From NCBI RefSeq assembly GCF_001528665.1, contig NZ_BBYJ01000018.1, positions 62,001-126,000 on the forward strand: a DNA stretch of 64,000 nucleotides, read 5' to 3'. Made by a program: the position numbers and the translations under genes. The notes below the pieces were generated by a model. The model did no database searches. It had not been told where the DNA came from and was given only the letters and a program-made list of their open reading frames with translations. The DNA comes from Microtetraspora malaysiensis. Lineage in GTDB: Bacteria; Actinomycetota; Actinomycetes; Streptosporangiales; Streptosporangiaceae. Below, piece after piece: positions 8,421 through 16,648 of the stretch (positions are counted from its first letter, which is position 1; each line of letters begins with the position of its first letter).

Positions 8421-8770
8421 GTGAACTCCTTCCGTACCAGGGTGATGAGCTCTTCCGCGTTCACGCCCGCTCGCCGGGCGGCGTCGACCACGTGCCGCAC
8501 CGCCTCGGCCATCCGTGCTCGGTCGGCGGGGTTGGTGCCGGTCACCGTCGCGCCCCGGCCGCGGCGCAGCTCGATGAGCCCCTCGTCGCGTAGATCGGCG
8601 TAGGCGCGCAGAACGGTGTGCATGTTGACCCCGAGCGAGGTGGCGAGCTCCCGGCCCGCGGGCAGGCGGTCGCCGGGGCGGATCAGCCCGTCGGCCAGCG
8701 CTTTGCGCACGCAACCGGCGATCTGGACGGCCAGCGGCGTCGGACTTCCGGGATCGACACGGAACAACAT
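8417..8770 (-). CDS. GntR-family repressor, YtrA subfamily
   Basis: 117 residues: an N-terminal winged helix-turn-helix (LAVQIAGCVRKAL..., LPAGRELATSLGVNMHTVLRAYADL, GLIELRRGRGATVT) and only a short C-terminal helical tail, the size typical of the YtrA subgroup, which lacks a large effector domain. Such regulators generally repress their own operon with a membrane or ABC protein, matching the coupled gene downstream. No Shine-Dalgarno precedes ATG 8770; a TAGAAT box ends 6 nt before it, so the mRNA is probably leaderless. Confidence 0.85.
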   Translation of the reverse strand: MLFRVDPGSPTPLAVQIAGCVRKALADGLIRPGDRLPAGRELATSLGVNMHTVLRAYADLRDEGLIELRRGRGATVTGTNPADRARMAEAVRHVVDAARRAGVNAEELITLVRKEFT

Positions 8771-8776
8771 GTTCGC

Positions 8777-8788
8777 ATTCTAATAGAA
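8777..8788 (-). promoter_or_regulatory. Promoter -10 box overlapping a GntR operator
   Basis: On the minus strand TAGAAT (8777-8782) is a good -10 box placed 6 nt before the GntR start. It is part of the perfect palindrome TTCTAATAGAA (8778-8788). A repressor bound here would block its own promoter, consistent with autoregulation. The -35 region is not recognisable. Confidence 0.55.
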
Positions 8789-8916
8789 CAATCTAGGTTT
8801 TGTGCGGGCGTGCCGCGGATTCGCCGGCGTGGTGGAGGAACCGGCAGTCCTGGGCGTGAAGGTCCGCCGTCGCGGACGCTCGCCGGGGCTCGCGTCGCGC
8901 ACGCGCGCGCGGCCGC

Positions 8917-9732
8917 TCAGGCGGGCGGGGGCGAGGCGGGCGAGAGCGTCACCACGGCCTCGGCGGTGTAGGCGAGGAAGGTCAGCGTTTCCTGGAAGTA
9001 GAGCTGGACGGCGGCGTCGTCGTGGTCGAGGTAGCCGATCGAGACGTCCTGGCCGATGTGCAGCTCGAAGTCGCCGCCGCGGGTGGACAGCAGGAAGGCG
9101 CCGTCGACGGCGGGCGCCCAGATGATCTCGCCGCCGAGGACGCGGGCGATGTGATCACGGATCGGGTAGCCGTGGTCGGTCGCCTCACTGACGGCGGTGT
9201 AGGCGTCGGCGCCGAGGGCCAGGCTGTACGGGCCGTCGACGCCGGCCAGCCGCAGCGCGCTCATCGCCCGGCTGACGGCGCCGGGGTAGCCGGGTACGTC
9301 CGCGGGGAGCGGGATCGCCGGAAGGGAGGAGGCGGCGCGGAGGCCGATGACGCCGGCCGCGGGGTAGCCGTCGAAGATCACGCGGTCCTCGGCGAGGGCC
9401 ATCTGGCGGGCGGCGTCTTTGACCGGCTGCCAGTCGGCGTCCTTGGCGCCGCGTTCGACGGCGTCGACCTGCTGCCGGTCGACGGTGAAGGGCGCGCGCA
9501 GTTCGACGATCGGCTGGGAGCGCCGCGTGCGGGCGACGACACCGTTCACGGGAGGCTCGGCCGGTTGCAGGTGCCCGGTGCCGACCGCTGACAGCCGCAC
9601 CCCTTCCGGCCCGACGACGTCCACGACGCGACGGCCGGCCACGTGTCGCCGGAACGTGCGCCGCGCCTCCTCCTCCAGGTCCGCCCACGCGGCGTCGGAG
9701 ATCGGCGCGAGTTCCCGATGCAGATTGTTCAT
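8917..9732 (-). CDS. Encapsulin shell protein, family 1
   Basis: 271 residues, the normal length for family 1 encapsulins, with the characteristic opening (NNLHRELAPISDAAW), RRVVDVVGPEGV, and the C-terminal FQETLTFLAYTAEAVVTL. These proteins adopt the HK97 phage-capsid fold and assemble into protein nanocompartments. ATG at 9732 overlaps the stop of the peroxidase gene (ATGA), giving coupled synthesis of cargo then shell. The peroxidase carries the matching targeting tail, so the compartment should hold DyP. Confidence 0.95.
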   Translation of the reverse strand: MNNLHRELAPISDAAWADLEEEARRTFRRHVAGRRVVDVVGPEGVRLSAVGTGHLQPAEPPVNGVVARTRRSQPIVELRAPFTVDRQQVDAVERGAKDADWQPVKDAARQMALAEDRVIFDGYPAAGVIGLRAASSLPAIPLPADVPGYPGAVSRAMSALRLAGVDGPYSLALGADAYTAVSEATDHGYPIRDHIARVLGGEIIWAPAVDGAFLLSTRGGDFELHIGQDVSIGYLDHDDAAVQLYFQETLTFLAYTAEAVVTLSPASPPPA

Positions 9733-10787
9733 GGAACGTCGCTCCCTTTGAGATCGCCGATGCCCAGGGACTGCTGGGGCGGCCTCTCCCTGTCATCTGG
9801 CACGCCCGCGTCGCCGCGTACCCAATCCTCGGCCCGGTTCTCGGCTGCGACGGCGGGCAGGTCGGGCGGATCGTCGAGGAAGCCGACGCTGGGGACGAAG
9901 AAGAGGCCGCCGGTGACGGGGGTGGAGAAGTCCAGGATCCGGTCGTGCCTGGCCGGCGGGTCGCCGAGGAACATCCGCTCCAGCATCCGTTCGGTCACCG
10001 CCGGGGTGCGGGCGTAGCCGATGAAGTACGTGCCGAACTCGCCGCTTCCCACCGTGCCGAAGGGCATGTTGTCGCGCAGGATCTCGTGCTTGGTGCCGTC
10101 GGGGTCGACGATCGTGTTGAGCGCGACATGTGAGTCGGGCGGCTTGACGGTGTCGTCCAGCTCGATGTCGGACAGCTTCCTACGGCCGATCACCATCTCC
10201 TGCGCCTCTACCGGCAGGGCGTTCCACGCCCGCAGGTCGTGCAGGTACTTCTGCACGATCACGTAGCTTCCGCCGGCGAATCGCGGGTCCTCCGCGCCGA
10301 CCAGGACGGCCGCGCCGGCCGCCGGGCCGACCGGGTTCTCCGTCCCGTCGACGAAGCCCAGCAGGTCGCGTACGTCGAAGTACTTGAATCCGTGCACCTC
10401 GTCGCGGACCGTCACCGCGTCGCGCACCCGATCAATGATCTCCGACGCCAGCGCGAAGCACAGGTCCGGCCGCTGCGCCCGGACGTGGAACAGCAGGTCG
10501 CCCGGTGTCGCCACGGCACGGTGGACGGGCCCGGCCAGCTCGCGGAACGGGTGCAGCCCGGCGGGGCGCGGCCCGGCGAACAACCGGTCCCAGGCCTGCG
10601 ACCCGATCCCGGTGACGCAGCTCAACCGGCCTTCCTGCGCCCGGAAACCCACCGCCTTCTGCAGGCCCGACAGCTCGGTCAGTAGATCCCGTACCCGGGA
10701 CTCGCCGCCCGGGTCGATCGTCACGACGAGGAAGAGCGCCGACCTGGTCAGCGGGCGCAGCACCTCCTGCGGGATCGGTTCCGCCAT
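9729..10787 (-). CDS. DyP-type peroxidase, encapsulin cargo
   Basis: 352 residues. The DyP hallmark GFVDGTENP (GxxDG) contains the catalytic Asp; KHEILRDNMPFG and GTYFIGYARTP fit the heme-binding C-terminal half. Family members are heme peroxidases that use hydrogen peroxide on dyes, lignin-like compounds or other donors. The C-terminus ends with QQSLGIGDLKGSDVP after a flexible stretch, a canonical encapsulin cargo-loading peptide. ATG at 10787 has GAGG 8 nt upstream; the frame extends 45 codons further without family similarity. First gene of the DyP-encapsulin operon. Confidence 0.95.
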   Translation of the reverse strand: MAEPIPQEVLRPLTRSALFLVVTIDPGGESRVRDLLTELSGLQKAVGFRAQEGRLSCVTGIGSQAWDRLFAGPRPAGLHPFRELAGPVHRAVATPGDLLFHVRAQRPDLCFALASEIIDRVRDAVTVRDEVHGFKYFDVRDLLGFVDGTENPVGPAAGAAVLVGAEDPRFAGGSYVIVQKYLHDLRAWNALPVEAQEMVIGRRKLSDIELDDTVKPPDSHVALNTIVDPDGTKHEILRDNMPFGTVGSGEFGTYFIGYARTPAVTERMLERMFLGDPPARHDRILDFSTPVTGGLFFVPSVGFLDDPPDLPAVAAENRAEDWVRGDAGVPDDRERPPQQSLGIGDLKGSDVP

Positions 10788-11052
10788 CGCGTTCACCTCG
10801 TGGTACGCGATGGGTGCGTCGTGGTGGGAGCTCCGGTCACCTACCGAGCAATGCCCCGGCCCTGAGGCACCACACGGAGCCGTCGGCAACGAACGCGCCA
10901 TCCAGCCGTCAAACGCGGTCAACCCCGCATATTTCCGGTGGCGGGCCTCAAATCAATACATAGGCAGGTTTGAGGGCGGCTTGGCGCGGCCGGAGTTCCG
11001 CGCGGGCAGGGACCAGACGGACATGCTCCTTGCGGGAGAGGGTGACGGCGAG

Positions 11053-12780
11053 ATGGCGGGCGAGGAGAACCGGCGGCCGGCCGCCGCCAACCGGGTCTTC
11101 GAAGAGACGGACGAGGGGTACCGCACCTCCGCGCGCGGACTGGAGGTGCTGCGCGAGCCGCTGCTGAACAAGGGGACCGCGTTCACCGCCGAGGAACGCG
11201 ACGAACTCCACCTGCACGGTCTGCTGCCGGCGGCGGTGGAGACGCTCGACCAGCAGGCGCGCCGGGTGTATGCCCAGTACCAGGCGCAGGCCACCGACCT
11301 GCTGAAGAACATCTACCTGGAGGCGCTGCGCGACCGCGACGAGGTGTTGTACTACCGCCTGCTGTCCGATCACCTGCGGGAGATGCTGCCGATCGTCTAC
11401 GACCCGACCGTCGCGCAGGCGATCAAGAACTACAGCCACGAATACCGCCGGCCCCGGGGCGTCTACCTGTCCGTCGACGACGTGGACGGCATCGAGCGCG
11501 CCTTCGCCGACCTGGGACTGGGCCCGGACGACGTGGACCTGGTGGTGGCCTCCGACGCCGAGGAGATCCTGGGCATCGGCGACTGGGGGGTCGGCGGCGG
11601 CGCCGGGATCACGGCCGGCAAGCTCGCCGTCTACACCGCCGCGGCCGGGATCGACCCGGCACGCGTCGTACCGGTGGCGCTCGACGTCGGCACCGGCAAC
11701 GAAGCCCTGCTGAACGACCCCGGCTACGTCGGCAACCGGCACACACGGGTGCGCGGGCAACGGTACGACGACTTCATCGACGCGTACGTCACCACCGCCA
11801 CCCGGATGTTCCCGGGAGCCCTGCTGCACTGGGAGGACTTCGGCCCCTCCAACGGGCGGCGGATCCTGGAGAAGTACACCGGCCGCGTCCCCACCTTCAA
11901 CGACGACATGCAGGGGACCGGCGCCATCGTGCTGGCCGCCATGCTGGGCGCCGTCCGGGCGTCCGGGACGCCGATGCGCGACCAGCGGATCGTCGTCTTC
12001 GGCGCCGGCACCGCGGGCATCGGGATCGCCGACCAACTGCGGTCGGCGATGGTGCGGGACGGCCTGGATCCGGACGCCGCGACCCGGCGCATCTGGCCCG
12101 TCGACAAGCAGGGCCTGCTCCTCGACGACATGACCGACCTCCGGGACTTCCAGACTCCGTACGCCAGGCCCGCCGAGGAGGCGCGCGACTGGAAGCGGGA
12201 CGGCGGCATCGGCCTGCTGGAGGTGGTCGAGCGGGTCAAGCCGACGATGCTGCTCGGCACCTCGACCGCGCACGGCGCCTTCACCGAGCAGGTGGCCCGC
12301 GCGATGGCGGCCGGCGTCGACCGGCCCGTCATCTTCCCGATCTCCAACCCCACCGAACGGATCGAGGCGATGCCCGCCGACCTGCTGCGCTGGACCGACG
12401 GCCGGGCCCTGATCGCCACCGGCATCCCGGTCAACCCGATCACCTACGGCCGGGTGACCTACGTGATCGCGCAGGCCAACAACGCGCTGCTGTACCCGGG
12501 ACTGGGGCTGGGCACGATCGTGGCCCGCGCGCGACGGGTCAGCGACGGCATGCTGCAGGCCGCGGCCGAGGCCGTGGGCGGCATGGTGGAGGTGACCGCG
12601 CCGGGCGCGTCGCTGCTTCCCCAGGTGGAGAACCTGCGGGAGGTGTCGGCGACCGTCGCGGTCGCGGTCGCCGAGCAGGCCGCGCGGGAGGGCCTGGCCC
12701 GCGCCGACCTCAAGGACCCGGTCCAGCAGGTCCAGGACGCGATGTGGCAGCCGGTGTACCGGCGGGTCAGGGGGCGGTAG
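11053..12780 (+). CDS. NAD-dependent malic enzyme
   Basis: 575 residues from this start, matching the large NAD-malic enzyme subfamily (about 565). N-terminal domain: RGLEVLREPLLNKGTAFT, YYRLLSDH...LPIVYDPTVAQA, DLVVASDAEEILGIGDWG. The Rossmann domain carries VFGAGTAGIGIADQ and PISNPTERIE. It converts malate to pyruvate, CO2 and NADH. ATG 11053 follows GGGAGAGG by about 10 nt; ATG 11023 in the same frame is possible. A fumarase gene follows after 2 bp, so the operon covers fumarate to malate to pyruvate. Confidence 0.93.
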   Translation: MAGEENRRPAAANRVFEETDEGYRTSARGLEVLREPLLNKGTAFTAEERDELHLHGLLPAAVETLDQQARRVYAQYQAQATDLLKNIYLEALRDRDEVLYYRLLSDHLREMLPIVYDPTVAQAIKNYSHEYRRPRGVYLSVDDVDGIERAFADLGLGPDDVDLVVASDAEEILGIGDWGVGGGAGITAGKLAVYTAAAGIDPARVVPVALDVGTGNEALLNDPGYVGNRHTRVRGQRYDDFIDAYVTTATRMFPGALLHWEDFGPSNGRRILEKYTGRVPTFNDDMQGTGAIVLAAMLGAVRASGTPMRDQRIVVFGAGTAGIGIADQLRSAMVRDGLDPDAATRRIWPVDKQGLLLDDMTDLRDFQTPYARPAEEARDWKRDGGIGLLEVVERVKPTMLLGTSTAHGAFTEQVARAMAAGVDRPVIFPISNPTERIEAMPADLLRWTDGRALIATGIPVNPITYGRVTYVIAQANNALLYPGLGLGTIVARARRVSDGMLQAAAEAVGGMVEVTAPGASLLPQVENLREVSATVAVAVAEQAAREGLARADLKDPVQQVQDAMWQPVYRRVRGR

Positions 12781-12782
12781 CC

Positions 12783-14279
12783 GTGACCGCGGACGATCGA
12801 CGCGCCGGCTCCGGGCCGCCCGTACACGACGTGCCCATCGGGCTCAGCGGCTCCGGCACCCGCACCGAGACCGACTCCATCGGCGAGATCGAGGTGCCGG
12901 CCGACCACTACTGGGGCGCGCAGACCCAACGATCGCTGATCCACTTCGACATCGGCGACGACCGCATGCCGAAGGAGGTCTACCACGCGTACGGCTACAT
13001 CAAGAAGGCCGCGGCGATCGTCAACGGCGCCGCCGGGCGGCTGCCCCACTGGAAGGCCGACCTCATCGCGCGCGTCGCCGACGAGGTGATCGGCGGCGAC
13101 CTCGACGAAGAGTTCCCGTTGTACGTCTGGCAGACCGGTTCGGGCACCCAGTCGAACATGAACGTCAACGAGGTGATCTCCAACCGGGCGATCCAGCTTC
13201 TCGGAGGCGAGCTCGGCAGCAAGCACCCCGTGCACCCGAACGACCACGTGAACATGTGTCAGTCCTCCAACGACACCTTCGTCACCGCCATGCACATCGC
13301 CGCCGTCCAGATGATCGAGGCCCGGCTGCTGCCCGCCCTGGACCGGCTGCGGCACGCCGCGGAGGTGAAGAGCCGTGAATGGGAGCACGTGGTCAAGATC
13401 GGCCGAACGCACCTGGAGGACGCCACCCCGCTCACGGTCGGTCAGGAATGGTCCGGATATGTCGCACAGCTCGCCGACGCCACCGACCACCTGCGCCATG
13501 TGGCGCGCGAGCTGTACCGGCTGGCGATCGGCGGAACCGCGGTCGGCACCGGCCTGAACGCGCCGCCCGGCTTCGGCGACGAGGTCGCCGCGCGGCTGGC
13601 CGAGCTGACCGGCCGCCCCTTCACCAGCGCGCCCAACAAGTTCGCCGCCCAGGCCTCCTGCGACGCGCTCGTCCGCGTGTCCGCGGCGACGCGCGCCCTG
13701 GCCGCGCCGCTGTTCAAGTTCGCCAACGACCTGCGCTGGCTGGCGTCCGGGCCGCGAACCGGCCTCCAGGAGCTCGTCCTCCCCGCGAACGAGCCGGGCT
13801 CGTCGATCATGCCGGGCAAGGTCAACCCGACCCAGGCCGAGGCGATGCTGATGGTGGCCATCCAGGTGATCGGCAACGACACCGCCGTCTCGATCGCCGG
13901 CGGGGAGGGCAACTTCGAACTCAACGCGTTCCGCCCGATCATCATCGACAACGTTCTGCATTCGGTGCGGATCCTCGCGGACATGATCGATCACTTCCGC
14001 CGCTTCCTCGTCGAGGGTGCCCGCGTGAACCGCGGCAAACTCGCCGACAACCTGCGCCGCTCCATCATGATGGTCACCGCGCTCAGCCCGGTCATCGGCT
14101 ATGACAGAGCCGCTCGCATCGCCCACCGCGCCCTCGACGAGGACCTGACCCTGGAGGAGGCCGCGCTGAAGTCCGGGGTCAGTCGCGAACTGTACGAACG
14201 CGTCGTCGTCCCGGAGGACCTCACCCGCCCCGGAGTCGCCGAGGCCGGTGACGGGGACGCCGCGGGCGGCTCGCGTTGA
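12783..14279 (+). CDS. fumC: Class II fumarate hydratase
   Basis: 498 residues. The fumarase/aspartase signature GSSIMPGKVNPTQ lies near residue 340, with GSGTQSNMNVNE and the HPNDHVNMCQSSND substrate-loop region intact. It catalyses reversible hydration of fumarate to malate. GTG 12783 starts 2 bp after the malic enzyme stop, with purine-rich AGGGGGCGG just upstream, so the genes are co-transcribed. An aspartate ammonia-lyase is less likely because length and signature context fit fumarase. The N-terminus carries about 25 extra residues before the usual TETDSIGEIEVPADHYWGAQ start. Confidence 0.92.
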   Translation: MTADDRRAGSGPPVHDVPIGLSGSGTRTETDSIGEIEVPADHYWGAQTQRSLIHFDIGDDRMPKEVYHAYGYIKKAAAIVNGAAGRLPHWKADLIARVADEVIGGDLDEEFPLYVWQTGSGTQSNMNVNEVISNRAIQLLGGELGSKHPVHPNDHVNMCQSSNDTFVTAMHIAAVQMIEARLLPALDRLRHAAEVKSREWEHVVKIGRTHLEDATPLTVGQEWSGYVAQLADATDHLRHVARELYRLAIGGTAVGTGLNAPPGFGDEVAARLAELTGRPFTSAPNKFAAQASCDALVRVSAATRALAAPLFKFANDLRWLASGPRTGLQELVLPANEPGSSIMPGKVNPTQAEAMLMVAIQVIGNDTAVSIAGGEGNFELNAFRPIIIDNVLHSVRILADMIDHFRRFLVEGARVNRGKLADNLRRSIMMVTALSPVIGYDRAARIAHRALDEDLTLEEAALKSGVSRELYERVVVPEDLTRPGVAEAGDGDAAGGSR

Positions 14280-14378
14280 CCCGTCGCGTCCCAAGGACGA
14301 GCCCGGCGGCCTCGGCGATCGCGTTGACCCGTCGCGTCCCAAGGACGAGCCCGGCGGCCTCGGCGATCGCGTTGACCG
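14271..14378. repeat. 48-bp tandem duplication, 2.2 copies
   Basis: A 48-bp unit occurs twice perfectly in tandem, followed by about 11 bp of a third copy. It begins at the last codon and stop of fumC and lies in the TetR remnant, where 48 bp equals 16 codons of its helix-turn-helix. It is not CRISPR-like: no spacers and no dyad. Slippage or an assembly artefact are both possible explanations. Confidence 0.9.
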
Positions 14379-14486
14379 AGGCGTGTACCCCGTCGCGGGC
14401 GAACACCCGCCGGGCGGCCCGGAGGAGGGTTTCGTCGTTGCGGGCGACCTCGGCTGTCGGGCTTGCTGCTGTCTGGAGACGCCCAT
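14271..14486 (-). pseudogene. Broken TetR-family regulator
   Basis: On the minus strand one frame gives RNDETLLRAARRVFARDGVH then ASVNAIAEAAGL, the start of a TetR DNA-binding domain. The expected recognition helix and the whole ligand domain are missing; the sequence instead repeats VNAIAEAAGLVLGTRR and then runs into the fumarase 3' end. The only good start (ATG 14486, MGVSRQQQARQPR) is in a different frame, so there is also a frameshift. The two operators just upstream remain intact. I read this as a decayed repressor of the divergent gene at 14582. Confidence 0.7.
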
Positions 14487-14504
14487 GCCCGGCATCCTGG
14501 AGCT

Positions 14505-14561
14505 TGCGGAGCAAAACGCTCCGCAGTATGGTTCTCGAAGTGCGGAGCAAATCGCTCCGCA
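14505..14561. promoter_or_regulatory. Two TetR-type operators
   Basis: Two near-identical 21-bp inverted repeats, TGCGGAGC-N5-GCTCCGCA, occupy 14505-14525 and 14541-14561, centres 36 bp apart. The dyads are perfect (8-bp arms). They lie between the TetR remnant and the gene at 14582, the usual place for a repressor that controls itself and a divergent target. The promoter elements themselves are not obvious. Confidence 0.8.
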
Positions 14562-14581
14562 CTAAGGGAAGCGAGGACCCG

Positions 14582-15037
14582 ATGCATTCGAACAAGTCCG
14601 TGCTCGTCGCCGGAGCGACCGGAAACCAGGGCGGCGGCACCGCCGAATCCGCTCCATCCGCCGACGTCAGCGCCATCGCACGGGTCGTGGCCGCCGTCGA
14701 ACGCACGCAGCGGACCAAGGACGCCGAGGGCTTCTTGGCGTTGTTCCACCCCGACGCGCTGTGGACGACTGGCCACGGCAAGGTCCTGGTCGGTCTGGAC
14801 GCCATCGCCGAGTTCACCCGCGCCGTGCTGCCGAGGGCCGACTGGGACGGAGACGTCACCTACGAGGTCGTCCACACCCGGTTCCTGCGGCCGGACGTGG
14901 CGGCCGTCAAGGTCAGGCAGGTCTACCACGCGCCCGACGGCGCTTCGGAGGGCGCTCCGCTGTACGTCATGACCAAGCAGGACGACGGGGCCTGGCTGCT
15001 GCACGCCTGCCAGAACACCCCGGTCCAAGCCGATTGA
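14582..15037 (+). CDS. SgcJ/EcaC (SnoaL-like) protein with an NmrA-like N-terminus
   Basis: 151 residues. From about residue 27 onward it is a SgcJ/EcaC-type NTF2-fold protein (RVVAAVERTQRTKDAEGFLALF, DALWTTGHGKVLVGLDAI, YVMTKQDDGAWLLHACQNT), a family of small proteins often of unknown chemistry. The first 19 residues (MHSNKSVLVAGATGNQGGG) instead look like the dinucleotide-binding start of NmrA-type NAD(P)H-dependent proteins. The gene therefore appears to be a deletion fusion that put the SnoaL-like domain behind another gene's promoter and start. Two TetR-type operators precede it. Confidence 0.8.
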   Translation: MHSNKSVLVAGATGNQGGGTAESAPSADVSAIARVVAAVERTQRTKDAEGFLALFHPDALWTTGHGKVLVGLDAIAEFTRAVLPRADWDGDVTYEVVHTRFLRPDVAAVKVRQVYHAPDGASEGAPLYVMTKQDDGAWLLHACQNTPVQAD

Positions 15038-15220
15038 GCATGCAACTCCCCGCCCCGGAGCGCGACCCCGTCTGGAGCAACTCGGGAACAACCCGGGCGA
15101 TCGCAGCATTCGCCCTTTTCCCTGGCTTTCCGTGCTGCCGCCCGGGGCGGTGACAGACTGGTCCGAGCGCTGTCCACACAGCGGTCATACCCGCTCTGAC
15201 CTGCGGCGATGGGAGTGTCG

Positions 15221-16645
15221 ATGGCGGACGGAAACGACGTTTTCGATGTAATCGTGATAGGTGCCGGACCCGTCGGGGAGAACGCGGCGAAGCGCGCCGT
15301 ACGGGGCGGCCTGACGGCCGCGGTCGTCGAGGAGCGCCTGGCGGGCGGCGAGTGCGCCTACTACGCGTGCATCCCGAGCAAGGCGCTGCTGCGGCCGATG
15401 GGGCTGGCGGCCGAGGTGAGCCGGATCCCCGGGCTGGAGCTGCGCGGTCCGATCGACGCCGCCGCGGTGCTGGCCCGCCGCGACGAGACCGTGTCCAACC
15501 TCGACGACAGCGGTCAGGTGAGCTGGATCGAGAACGTCCCGGCGACGTTCGTCCGGGGCCGCGGGCGCCTGGCCGGGCCGTTGCAAGTTGAGGTGACGAC
15601 GCCGGACGGCGGCGTCCGGCCGCTGCGGGCCCGGCACGCCGTCGTCATCGCCACCGGCAGCGACCCGTGGATCCCCGACACGCCCGGACTGCGGGAGGCG
15701 CGTCCGTGGACGAACCGGGAGGCGACCAGCGTCCAGCAGGTGCCCAAGCGCCTGGTCGTGATCGGCGGCGGCGCGGTCGCCTGCGAGATGTCCCAGGCGC
15801 TGCACTCCCTCGGCGCCCAGGAGACGACCGTGTTCGTGCGTGGCGACCGCCTGCTCGCCCGGACCGAGCCGTTCGCCGGCGAGCTGCTGGCGAAGTCGTT
15901 CCAGGACTCGGGGATCGACGTGCGCTTCAGCCGCTCGTGCGTCCGCGTCGAGCGGCCCGTCCCGGGCGGCCCGGTGACCGTCCACACCGACGACGGCTCG
16001 GTGATCGAGGCCGACGAGATCCTCGTCGGCACCGGACGGCGGGCGGCCGTCGGCGACATCGGCCTGGACACGATCGGCCTGCCCACGGTCGGCCCGATCG
16101 AGGTGGACGCGAGCATGCGGGCGACGGGCGTCCCCGACGGCTGGCTCTACGCCGTGGGCGACGTCAACGGGCGCAACCTGCTCACCCACATGGGCAAATA
16201 CCAGGCCCGGATATGCGGCGACGTGATCGCCGCCCGCGCCCAGGGGCGGCCCGACAACCTGCGGGCGACGCGCGACATCGCCGACGACCAGGGCGCCCCC
16301 CAGGTCATCTTCACCGACCCGCAGGTCTGCGCGGTCGGCCGCACGGAGGCGCGGGCCCGCGCCGACGGCTTCGCCGTACGCGCCGTGGAGTACGACATCG
16401 GCGCGGTCTCCGGCGCGTACCTGCAGGCCGACGGCTACACCGGCCGGGCGAAGATCGTCGCCGATGAGGACCGCCGCGTGCTCCTCGGCGTCACGTTCGT
16501 CGGTCCGGCCGTGGTCGACCTCCTCCACTCGGCCACCGTCGCGGTGATCGGCGAGGTCACCCTCGACCGGCTGTGGCACGCCGTCCCGCCGTTCCCGACC
16601 GTGAGCGAGATCTGGCTGCACCTGCTGGAGGAGTACGGCCTGTGA
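15221..16645 (+). CDS. FAD/NAD(P) disulfide oxidoreductase, dihydrolipoamide dehydrogenase-like
   Basis: 474 residues. FAD site VIGAGPVGENAAKRA, redox disulfide GGECAYYACIPSK (CxxxxC intact), second dinucleotide site VIGGGAVACEMSQAL and FAD-contact YAVGDVNG. The C-terminal dimer motif reads WHAVPPFPTVSE, where the usual HAHPT catalytic His is replaced, so electron transfer to a normal disulfide substrate may be altered. It resembles soluble pyridine nucleotide oxidoreductases of uncertain substrate. ATG 15221 has GGGAG 5 nt upstream; ATG 15209 is in frame but poorly supported. Its 3' end is convergent with the sulfite oxidase gene, 3 bp apart. Confidence 0.85.
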   Translation: MADGNDVFDVIVIGAGPVGENAAKRAVRGGLTAAVVEERLAGGECAYYACIPSKALLRPMGLAAEVSRIPGLELRGPIDAAAVLARRDETVSNLDDSGQVSWIENVPATFVRGRGRLAGPLQVEVTTPDGGVRPLRARHAVVIATGSDPWIPDTPGLREARPWTNREATSVQQVPKRLVVIGGGAVACEMSQALHSLGAQETTVFVRGDRLLARTEPFAGELLAKSFQDSGIDVRFSRSCVRVERPVPGGPVTVHTDDGSVIEADEILVGTGRRAAVGDIGLDTIGLPTVGPIEVDASMRATGVPDGWLYAVGDVNGRNLLTHMGKYQARICGDVIAARAQGRPDNLRATRDIADDQGAPQVIFTDPQVCAVGRTEARARADGFAVRAVEYDIGAVSGAYLQADGYTGRAKIVADEDRRVLLGVTFVGPAVVDLLHSATVAVIGEVTLDRLWHAVPPFPTVSEIWLHLLEEYGL

Positions 16646-16648
16646 CGG

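Noticed and set aside
14271-14378. CRISPR-like repeat
   Set aside because: Two adjoining 48-bp copies with no spacers, coding-periodic and located in a TetR remnant; no cas genes nearby.
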